A DNA stretch of 64,000 nucleotides from Andrena cerasifolii (Eukaryota > Arthropoda > Insecta > Hymenoptera > Andrenidae): positions 14,198,001 through 14,262,000 of the forward strand of contig NC_135123.1 in the NCBI RefSeq assembly GCF_050908995.1, in the 5' to 3' direction. Every line of letters begins with the position of its first letter. Positions within the stretch are counted from its first letter, which is position 1. Below the pieces are notes generated by a model. The model was not told the origin of the DNA and did not search any database. It saw only the letters and a program-made list of their open reading frames with translations. Of the stretch, positions 41,301-53,300 are shown piece after piece. The translations under genes were made by a program, and so were the position numbers.

Positions 41301-44300
41301 AATCAAACGTACAAGCCTCGAGCAGCACTCCCAAGCATTTACCTACTCCAACACTTGGTGCGTACTAGGTAGCGAAACAGGTACCGGTCAATTACGTACT
41401 CCGTCGCACACTCAGACCCTCAGGTGGCCCGTCCGTCCCCAATGAGCCTTCAAACATTAGCACGCCCAATTCAAGCCTCGACTCGGAGCACCGAGAGACC
41501 AAAGCGCCCAGGTGGCTGAAGAGGCCATCCTCCTCGTGCTCGAGCCGCGCGAAATTAGTCGACCTTGGTCCGTCCGATTATTCGGCAAGGTCCCCGCCCG
41601 CGTCGCACGCTCGCAAGAAGCACAGGATACGTTGGCGTTTGGTGACTTGGGTGCCATCGTTTGGTGCCCTCCCCACTACGGGGTCCCGCAGCTCGACGCT
41701 GCAGAGAAGTTTAGAACGTCGGTGCCGTGCGTGCTGCCAGCTCAGTCCTCATCGTTGCTCGGGCAAGTCGCCTCCGTTTTGCACATGGCGTCGAAGAATC
41801 CGACAGTGAGCGTGAAGCAGGGCCAGCTCCGTGGCCTGCTCGAGACCGGCATCTACGGAGGCAAGTTCGTCTCGTTCCGTGGGGTCCCATACGCGAAACC
41901 GCCGGTCGGACCCTTGAGGTTCAAGGTGAATTTCCCTTCAGTCATGTATCGCGGCTCTGACCACAGAGTTCTCCGTTGAATAACGCCGGTATGGGATACA
42001 CGATGGTCGGACGAATTCCAACATAGTCGGAGGATTACACAATGGTGGTAAAAAGAAGGTTTAACGTAGATTACCTTTTCCTCGGACAGGATTATATCGA
42101 TGGCTTGGTGCACAAATATTGCATGTCCATGCTTAGCGTTCTCGAGAGCAACGAGTTTAAGCGGCGTGCAATGGTGCGTAAGCTCCGGGGGCGTAGAATG
42201 GAGAAGAATATTATTTTGCGACAAATTTATGAAGCAGACTTAAGTGTGATTCTGGCACAGCACGAAAACACAGTCAGGAAATATTTTTTGCAAATATTAA
42301 TACTCAAATGGCGAGAGAAAGTGGACATAGAATATTTTTTTACTAAGCTAGCGATATGTTGAAATTGTAAATGTAATTGCGGCGTTGTTGGTACGCAGAT
42401 GTGTTGGAATACGATTTTCAAAGTTTCTTTTAACCACCACTGTATGTACGCGACAGACGCGAGGCGCGCGGATAGAGAAGAGAACGCGTGAAAGGCTGCG
42501 GATGGAATTTTGGGACATCTTGTTTGGAACGATCGTGGCAGATGTTTACTAATGAACCTCCTCCTTGAGAGAGTTCAACGTACACCGTGTGACACCGATT
42601 GAATTCGATCCGATTTTACGCGGCACTTGCCGCCTTTCATTGGGCGAATAATTAATGGCATTGAATGCTTAAGGTACACGGAGGTTGTGGGGTGATAGGG
42701 ATAATTCTCTGGGATAATTCTTCTGACGTCTGAAAGCGAAGTAGAGTCTCCATAGTTCAACGACATAGTTGGGATTGATAGGCGGGAAAAAAAAGTGGCA
42801 TAGAGCGGGGAGGAATCGCAACTGATCCGATTGCTGGGACGGAATTCGAGTCAGTTACTATCAATTAAGTTAATCGCGCCGTCGCGAACACTTCCGTTCT
42901 TAAACAGACTGTACAAACTACGTGTCTCTCGCACGTGACGGGACAGTTCGAGGGCGAAAATTCTTAATCTATTTAATAGCGCTGCTTTCTATTTCCTACT
43001 ACATCGAAACGTGAAATTTTAACGGCACTATCGACGTGCGTGTGGGAACTTATCAGCGAGTTATCGGTATCTCGTTCCTACTCGTTGCTAAAGTTCACGA
43101 TAAATGTGTAACCCAAGGAGACTTTCTGGTAGAATAATGTCGAACAGATAAGGGAACCACATTTGAAACAGAAATTCTCCTTCTAAGCAAAAATTTAGCC
43201 ACTACTCTCCAACAGTTTCGTTAATTTATATTTTAAGCTACCGATTATGTGTCATCGGGGACACCTTATTAATAATAGACAATTTAATAATAATAATAGT
43301 TCCAAGTAGAGTCAGTAGCCGCACGATTTCCTATTATAAGTCGATTAGACACTTCTAAAGGCACTGAGAAGCCTGAGACAATAATTCTCAGTGGAATAAC
43401 AAGGTAGATAAATTTCCACTCTGCGGTACCACATTTGAAACAGAAATTCTCCTTCTAAGCAAAAATTTAGCCATTACTCTCCGACAGTTTCGTTAATTTA
43501 TATTTTAAGCTACCGATTATGTGTCATCGGCGACACCTTATTAATAATAGACAATTTAATAATAATAATAATAATAGTCCCAAGTAGAATCAGTAGCCGC
43601 ACGATTTTCTATTATCAGTCGGTCAGGCACTCGCAAGGGCACTGAGAAGCCTGAGACAATAATTCTCAGTGGAATAACAAGGTAGATAAATTTCCACTCT
43701 GCGGTACCACATTTGAAACAGAAATTCTCCTTCTAAGCAAAAATTTAGCCATTACTCTCCAACAGTTTCGTTACTTCCATTTTAAGCTACCGATTATGTG
43801 TCATCGGGGACACCTTATTAATAATAGATAATTTAATAATAATAATAATAGTCCCAAGTAGAGTCAGTAGCCGCACGATTTCCTATTATCAGTCGATTAG
43901 ACACTCCCAAGGGCACTGAGAAGCCTGAGACAATAATTCTCAGTGGAATAACAAGGTAGATAAATTTCCACTCTGCGGTACCACATTTGAAACAGAAATT
44001 CTCCTTCTAAGCAAAAATTTAGCCACTACTCTCCAACAGTTTCGTTAATTTATATTTTAAGCTACCGATTATGTGTCATCGGGGACACCTTATTAATAAT
44101 AGACAATTTAATAATAATAATAATAGTCCCAAGTAGAATCAGTAGCCGCACGATTTCCTATTATCAGTCGGTCAGGCACTCCCAAGGGCACTGAGAAGCC
44201 TGAGACAATAATTCCCAGTGGAATAACAAGGTAGATAAATTTCCACTGTGCGGTTGATTACTTTTAATCATACAATCGATCGATTATGAAAGTATCCAGA

Positions 44301-47300
44301 TGAAAGTGCAACCGGCTGTAAACAGATTGCGCCTCGGAATGTAACGTTTAATCGAAAGTCTGCCGATTATGAGATAACGCGTTAGAATAGACTTTCTAGT
44401 CCAAAGTCGACTAACTGCATGATCATGACTGGCAAAGATTCGGTACGTGACTATTCCGCCCGGTCGATTAATAACCGGCAGACTGATTACTACACACTGA
44501 TAAATTCCCGGTGACGCGTAGGGATGGCGTCGAAGATAAGCTCGATGGAAATTTATGGTGCAGCGTCCCTTGCATAAATTCATTCGGCCCTTGCCAACGA
44601 GCATTTAAACGCCGGCGCCCAAAGGAAATATTAATCCGTGGCTAATTGATCGAATGTGCCGTTCCAGCGCGTAACGTAACATCGCGTTCTTCCGCGGAAA
44701 GCGTATCTGGAACGTCGATTAACCCAAGTGTCGATTACCCAAGATCGCGATTCATTAATCATCTTACACAACGTAGGTCCACTTGGAACGAGCTTGGCGA
44801 AGCCTTCCATAGCGGGATTCTGTTCCTTTTTTTTTGCACACCCGATAAATGCGACGCCGGAGCATGTGATTAGCGATGTCAAACAATCATTTTACGGGAG
44901 ACGGAGGGTTCCACGGTTACGCAATGCAAACGAGCTGTTTTCCATAAATTAACCGAGAACACTCGAGGAAGACAATAAGATAAATATTCAATGACTTTCG
45001 TGGCCGCTTAACCTCGTAGGCCGTTGTGTGCTCGTTGACGTGAGAAAATGTACGACCCGCTAAATATTTATCTCGACGATAGGTACCACTGAGAATGTTC
45101 CGAATGCTAATTACGATTTTATTGCTGAAGTTTCGATGCTCGAGGTTTTCGACCGAGGCACGTTACGTGAATGCGATGCCTGATCGAAAGTGGTTGTTCG
45201 GAGCTTGCTGTAAAAGCTTCCTAAAGGAATACACTTGAAACGTCCCACCTGCTGGGACTTGATAGTCCATCGCGGTAAAAATCCACACTTATTCTCTGTG
45301 GCTACAAGGTGCATTCCGTTTTTACGGATGAGAATAACGCGGATCGATAGGCGCTATCTATTCTGGAGCACAAGATGGGCGGCACCACTCTATTGCCACT
45401 TAGTACTCCATAACCACAATGCAGTTTCTTATTTGCACTAGAACACCGCACCGTCATCCGCCACTTATCAAAGAACAAACTTTACGCAATTCATCAAATA
45501 GGGACTTAAACGGCAGTCCTATCAGACACCAAGATAGAAATATCGCGTGCTCTTAATCGAAAGGATTAGAAGATCGACACTCGGCAGAGTCCACTTTTAG
45601 TGGCGGCTTTAAGAAAAAAAGGCCCAGGTGGCAAACGATCTGGGACACCCTGTATACATAACAGAGTTACAAGTAAATTTACGCGCGTGTGGTGTGAAAA
45701 TTATAGGAACCAGAAAAAATAATATAATGTTTGGGTAAAATAATATAATGTTTGGGTAAAATCATATTTTGGGGCGGGAAAATGGAGCGCAGGCGGTAAC
45801 TGCTCATCTCGGCCGCCTGTTAAGGGGTCATTCTACTTTGATCGACCGAAAAACGAAGCTATTTTTAAAGATTTTTTTTCTCAATAAATACAACATATAA
45901 TGATATAAATCTTTTTGGAATTTATTAAGCTACTCTTATATTACACAAAAACAATTTAAACAATTTTTTTAATTTGTTGAAAATGTTTTTTATGGCGTCA
46001 ATGTGGCAGCTACAAAAGAGAGGTGCGTATGTTCGTGGCGCAGGCGATTTCCCGGCTCAGGCTTATCCGAAACAAGAAATTCCAAAAGATTCTTAATCTG
46101 TACGAGTGCCGCTATAGCCCCTAGCTTAATTAATAATTTTTCCCGAGAAATGACCGATGTTTTCTTATGGAACACCCGAGAATACAGCCTCTTGGGTGTT
46201 TTGTGAAACTTTGTTTTCGAACCGGCGCCATTTTGTTACTTTTCAATAAAAATTGTTAATTGAGCTAGGAGTTACAGCGGCACTCGTACAAATTATGATG
46301 CTTTTGGAGTTTTTTGTTTCGGATAATTCTAAGACGGGAAATCACCTACGCCAGGGCCGCACATGGTGCTGTTTCCAGCGCCTAGCGGCGAGCAACGTCC
46401 CGTGCGTCCAGCTGTCCTGTTGCTAAGGACAGAATCAGTGAGGAGAACAGCAGTAGTGTAAGTGCGAATCCAAACGACTTGAAAGCAGCCACTCGCATTC
46501 TTTACGAAAACGACAAAAAGCCGCTGCGAACGCGCGCCTACGAACACGCACGTACACTACTGCAATTCTCCTCACTGATTCTACCCTTAGCAACGGGACA
46601 GCTCGACGCACGGCTGGTTGTCCGCCGCCCGGCGCTGAAAACAGCACCCCGTGCAGCCCTGACCTACGCCACGAACTCTTTTTGTAGGTGCCATATTGAC
46701 ACTGTAAAAAAACAATTAAAACAAATTGCAAAAATTTAAAAAAAAATTTTTTGTATAATATAATAGTAGCTTAATAAATACCAAAAAGATTTATTTAATT
46801 ATACATTGCATTCACTGAGAAAAATATCTTTAAAAATAGCTTAATTTTTCGGCGGTTCAAAGTAGAATGGACCCTTAAATCCGCCACTATCCACCTTCCT
46901 TACCCCATGATTTCTTTCGTTCGAATCCGATCTTGTTACCAAGCAAAATCCTTATTTCCTCCAAGTGATACTAACAATATCTAACACATACAGTTCGTTA
47001 TTTAGAATGGGTCAAAATGGCCCCTGCGTCCACTAGGACGAGGGTTAACTCGAGTTCCCGTATACGTTCCAACCCTTCCTCCTGCACGAATGTATATACC
47101 TGAGGAATTAAGGAAGATCTTCCCTTTTCTTCTACCCAGGATCCCCTGCCACCCGAGCCATGGGCCGGTGTCAGGGATGCCACAGACTTCGGCGGTACCG
47201 CTGCCCAGAAGGACCTGTTCACTCATCAGCTAATTGGCGGCGACGACTGTCTGTACCTGAACGTGTACACCCCGTCGCTGGATAAGCTATCGAAGCGTCC

Positions 47301-50300
47301 GGTGATGGTATGGATACACGGGGGTGCCTTCATTCACGGCTCTGGTGACAACACAATTTATGGGCCTGATTATCTCGTACGGAAGGACGTTGTTCTGGTC
47401 ACCATGAATTACAGGCTCGGCGCCTTGGGTACGTAGCGCTTATAGACAGGAGCCCGTGTCGCATGCTCCCCTCGATGTTATTGCCGCGTCGCGTCGTCAC
47501 CCGTTTCCCACGACCATGGTACATACCATCCCGAGCGCTGTTTTTATCGGAGCAGTCAGCCACCTTTAGGCTAAGACGCCCTCGTTGCGCTCGCTACCAG
47601 CTTCAGGGACGAAGTTCCCGTGTTTCGTTAAGTGGTAGCCGTTCGATTTCACGACGAATCCCTTGCAGGCTTCCTGAATCTGGAGCACGAGACCGCCCCA
47701 GGCAACCAAGGCCTGAAGGACCAAGTGATGGCCCTCAAGTGGATTCAGGAGAACATCTCGAATTTCGGCGGGGACCCGAGCAACGTCACCATATTCGGGG
47801 AGAGCGCTGGCGCGGCCGCAGTGAATTATCTCACTATTTCTCCCATGGCTCAAGGTACGATTTATGACGTACGTGTCTCTTCTTCAGCGTCCCCGTGCGT
47901 ACGTAATCCCCCAGCTTCTGTCTGTGACGGCTCTCGGCGCGGATAAATAATTTCGGCGATATCCAACGGCTCCGTTAAACGGCCACGTCCTATCTGCACC
48001 GTTCTCCGTTCGTTCTCCTCCGATATGTTCTAGCTTCATTATCCTGGACCCCAAGCAGTTACGTCAGCGCCATTCAGCTGAAGTCGAGACTCGTTTCGTT
48101 CTTACCTTCCCGCCCCGTCCCGCGGACTAGCCTCGGTGTACGAAAGATTCGACGAGCTCGTCCACGGTTTCTTTCCAGGGCTGTTCCACAAGGCGATATC
48201 GCAGAGCGGAGTGGCGCTTAATCCCTGGGCCCACGTGATCAAGAACCCCAGCAAGTACGCGTACCAATTAGCCGCCCGCCTCGGCAAAGACACAAATGAC
48301 CCTGAGGCTGTGGTCGAGTTCCTGAGGACCGTGGAACCCTTGAAGATCGTCAGTGCCGAGAACGAGCTTTTAAAGGTAGAGATAAAGCTTGCGGGCTGAA
48401 TGACCGCCGCGTAAAATCGCTTTGGACCTGGAGGAAGCTGGAGCTGCAGCTTCCGGGGTGGCTCACAGTGGTTCAAAATGCGATCCTAGCGGAGCAAAAT
48501 TATCTTTGTCATTATTTCTTCCTGCTCGTGCAGAACCTAGACTTTAACAGTATTCACTCATTTATTATGTTTAATATCTTTTCTACTCTATTTATGATCA
48601 TTTTTTGCTCGTTTCTGTAAGTAAAAATACAGGTGCTCTTGATATCTCCTTAATATTTTCCGGATTATAATAAACTAGTTGAACGGAAAATTTACAAATG
48701 AACAGATAAGTGAAAAATAACGACAAAAATAATTTGGCTCCGCTGGAGTCGCATTTCAAACCTCTGCGCTTCGTCTTTATCCCCATTATTTCTTGCGACG
48801 TGGATTCTTACCGCTGTCGAAGCCAATTACGCAAAATGTAGTTGCAGCAACGCGGATTAACGTAACAACCGCGACGTATAAAGTGATCGTTCGGTTTTGC
48901 GTTGGAGAGCAGGCAGATTTGCATGGAGACATGAGCTTTCTCATTAGCAACTGAATAATTCCAACAAACTGCTTTACTTTCACGTTGGATTACGAGCAGC
49001 AGCGGGTTTCATGGGGGATTTATCAGAATCTTCTCGAACACTCGTGCAGAGTGATTAATAATAGCCACAGGTCGACAGGAAGTTTTATAATTCTGTTTCC
49101 TGTTCACCCCTGATGCTCCCCCGACGTTAAATTGATACGAAGCGTACGAGCGCTGCGCTAGAGTCAACATATTCGAGCGGGGCTTTATCACTCTCGGTCG
49201 CGCAGACCGATATACAATTCCGTCCCGATACCGTGATTTTACGAGTGCCATTAGTAGCGACACAATTTGCAAAGCGGTCCCCGTCGTCCTTCGCGGCACA
49301 TATCCTTTCGATTGAATTGTGAACGGAAAACGTTAACCATGTATCGGTGGAGGATATTTACAGCGCCAATAAAATCCACTCGAGTAAATCCCCGCTCCTA
49401 ATTTGCCGCTTTCCTATGGAAATCGTGGAAACGTTCGAGGGTAGTCGTACGCTTATAGCGAAGGGCCCAGCGCAAGGATGAATGGATGCTATTCGATTAA
49501 CACGGAAACTGACACCCGTTTAACATCCTACATTCCGTTTGATGCGCGCAAGTGCTCGCTTGAATCATGCATCTTCGTGGCATCGAACACTTTGGGTGGC
49601 GTTCACGTGCTTCACGTCGGTAGCCTTTTAACCCTTCGTGGTCACATGGGGTGTATCGCGCCCCCGGCAAATTTTTTGTAAATTTTTATCAGACCTCAGA
49701 TTTTAGAGCTGTAATATTACAATTTAAAAATTTCATGAATTTTAACCAAAAAATCGTTTCTTTTCCATAACGATATTTTCAACTACGAATCTATACTTCT
49801 ACAAGTGTTACAATTGTACGAATTATCACTGAACAGTTAAACGATTCGAAAATAGGAAAATGGTAACTCAAAAATCACGCTGGAGTTCAGTGAAGCCCAC
49901 GTGAGCAATTTGTGATTATAAGGTGTGACCACGAAGATTAAAAGCATCCAAGGTGTTGCCCGGTACAATGATACCCGGATTATTGTCATGCTTTTTTCCC
50001 CGGATCATCGGGAAAGACTCACCTAACCCACAGTTTTGCTTCCTCGGCGCGAGCGAGGGCCTTCGGTCCCGGGTAGACCGCCCGTTGACTGCCGAGAGCA
50101 ATGAAACCGTTGGGTCAGGTAAAATACCCAGTAGAGAAAAATAAAATATTCATATTTTCGATAAATGTTGATGAAAGTATTACTAATAGATTTTTTAGGA
50201 TTTCCCAATGAAAATGAGTTCAAATATAGAGAAATTCGGTGCATTTTTAGCGAACGTCACTACGTTCACTAAATCTTGTAATTCACACGCTGGAAAGTGT

Positions 50301-53300
50301 CTCCTTTTTAAAATTATTACGCACTATGTAATAATGCAGAAGAGAATTTAAATGGAGAATATCAACGACTTCGTCAAATTGTAAAGTGTTTGCCGAAGAT
50401 TGCTTAAATGCAGCCTCACTTTCGTCGACATAAACTCGACAATCCATCGGCAATACTCTCAGCAAAATGTAATCGGTAATATGAAAATTTTCATATTCAA
50501 AACTGAATCTCAATTCGCCGTCGACCGAGGGTCTCCCGCTGGTGCGCTGTTTCACTCACTCTCGGTTCACGTCGTTTAGTCTCCTTGTCAGACGGTTCGA
50601 GCGAGGGTCCTGACAAGGGTCAGTTTATTAGAAGGCTGACTCGAAGGGGACTTTTTCCAAATTTCGCGCCACTCGAAAGGGGTGCAACTGGATGTTCGGT
50701 AACGTTCTTTGGTTCTCTTTACAGGACGACTATATCTTGTTCTCACGCTTCGGCCCAGGCATCGACGACAAGTCACCGACACCATTCCTGCCGAAGCATC
50801 CGAAAGCGATGCTGCAGGCAGGCGTCAGGGTGCCTTATCTGCTGGGTTACAACGCCAACGAAGCCAGCGTGCTCATAGGTAGGGTAGCGAGTTCATTTTG
50901 CGCGTTCATTAAATTCGTCGACAGCTTCAGAAATCAAATAAAGTCAAATCAAAGCTCTGTGCGCAGATATTTATTATTATAAAATTTCTCTGAAAGGCTC
51001 CGCGGTCGACGAGGAGCTTATCGTAAATTTTTGTCGGGGCCCTGTGCATAGATATTTATTATTATAAAATTTAGAAGTACGATATTAATGCATCGACGCG
51101 ACGGCTGATCATTGGTGTGTTTCCGTGCCGGCAGGATTCAAAGGGCCATCCTTCTACGACATTATCCCAAAAATCAACGCCAATTTCAACACGGTCCTCC
51201 ACTCAGAGCAGCTGGATGACTTGAAGAGAGACGACATCTCGGCCATGGACCTGAAGCGCATCTACTTTGGCGATAAACATTTCACCCGCGAAACGTTGCA
51301 GCAATACGCGGACTACATGAGCGACATGATGTTCGTCCAGGGTATTTTCGACGTGGTCAAGGCCCAGATCCAGACTGGCGCCCAAGACACGTATCTCTAC
51401 AAGTTCACTTACGACGCTCCAGATTCGTTAGCGAGAATGAAGTTCAACGTCACTCTACCAGGTACGCACGATCGAACGTTGCGCACTGTTCCAGAGTCGT
51501 GGGGGGTATTTTTCAGTCCCCAATCAGTGGGGATGCAAATTAAGAGAAGCCACGACACACCTTTCTCGAGTGATCAAATAATGCTCCTTAAAGTGTCTTC
51601 GTTTTAATTCTAGCAGAGCCTCCGAAATTCTTACGTTACAGCTTGAAATGAGATCGAAATAGGAAACAACCGATCTCTGATAATTAAAGGCTCCCAGCCT
51701 TCTTACAATCACAATTTAGTCATACGAAGTTCACTGCACCCCAGCGTGCTTTTTGAGTTACCATTTTCCTATTTTCCCAGCTTTTAACTGTCGAGTGATA
51801 ATCGAATCTTTGTAACACTCGTAGAATCATGCTGTAATAGTTTTTTTTCTACAAACGTAAATTCGCAGTTGCGAAAATAGTTGTGGAAAAAAGGCAACTT
51901 CTTTTTTCGTTAAAATTCGCCAAATTTTTTAAATGTAATACTAAGGTCTCAGGACTTACAGAAATATTGGCGGAGAAGAAAAGTCGCCCGGGTTAATATT
52001 GCGATGTGCGAGTTAATTACTTGGAAGCACAGTGGAAGAGTTGTATCGCGTGACAATGTATTTAACGAGCTAAGGTTCGCGTGCTTTGCAGGGGCGACGC
52101 ATGCAGACGACCTGATGTATCTCTTTTACCCGCACATAATGAAGCAATTCAGCTTGGACCCACCGAGGCTCGGAAGCGAAAAATATAAAGTCATACAGTA
52201 CCTCACTCAGATGTGGACGGACTTCGCGAAAACTGGGTGCGTACCCTGCGGAACTGATTCCGAATAGTCGCGAGCCCAGTTTCGCGAGCTAGGAGCGAAT
52301 GATGATTTCTATTGCCGGAAGAGTCGATGGGATTATTGAGAATGTGCTTGATTTTATTCAAGGAATCCAACCCCAAAACCCACGGACGCGGTCGACGAGG
52401 TTTGGGAACCAGTGCAGAAAGGGGACGCGTACGATTATATGAACATCGGCAAGACGCTGAAAATGGAATCTGCCAAAAAGGACGAGCAGACCTTCGAGTG
52501 GAAGAGAATGAAAAACAAACTATGATTAATTTCTATAATGAATAGTATTTATACGTATATACCACATCTCCCTAAACCGTTTACTCCGCAAAAGTACAGT
52601 GATCTTTGTTCGTAGAAACAGAATGCAAGATAGCAGGACTATCCTCGTGAATTTAACTCGATTTCGCATCCTCCGGTTTTTCTAGGATCCTCCAACGATT
52701 CTTTCTAACCACCTTATTTCCCGAACACATAAATATATGAATTTTTTTATCACTAAGCTACTTATAAATTTCTTTCCACTCTGCCCATTCTCGCCTCCCT
52801 TTCACCCGATTCTTATTAAATATTCTCGAGATTGTCGGAGGGAATTCTCTGCGAGTGTATAAACCAGAACGAAGCGATAGAGGAATTTATCCTGAATCTC
52901 AGCTAACCTCAGGTCAGGCCTAATAGCAGCTACGCTGAGCCTCGCCTATTTCGCCACTCTTATTTCCTCTGTTGCATATTAATTTTTCTTCTTTATACTT
53001 TCTTTTCTTCCTGGTGTAATAAAGACGTTTTACTATCATCATTATTATAAATAATGAGATCATTGGAATATCGCAATGCAAATTGTCGAGCGTCGCAACG
53101 ATCAGCAGGTGGGATCTCGAAATTGTGAAATAAAAAAACCGAGACAGGCAAATTCCCGTTGGCAAACAGAATCGAAAAGTCCCTTATCGTTTCTCCATTC
53201 GAGGCCCCGTTTCTAAGCTACAAGCAATCAAAGTTTCCTCGAGCGCTCCGGCGTTTAAATTTCGCGCCGCGGAAGTGGAGTGCCCAATATCCTCGTATCT

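Noticed and set aside
41512..41784. In-frame extension of esterase exon 1 upstream of the chosen ATG
   Set aside because: The 91 extra residues lack a signal peptide or family similarity. The chosen Met matches the usual start of intracellular alpha-esterases.
42042..42362. 106-codon frame as a small gene in esterase intron 1
   Set aside because: It lies within a MITE with Tc1-like terminal repeats, and no transposase or other domain is visible.
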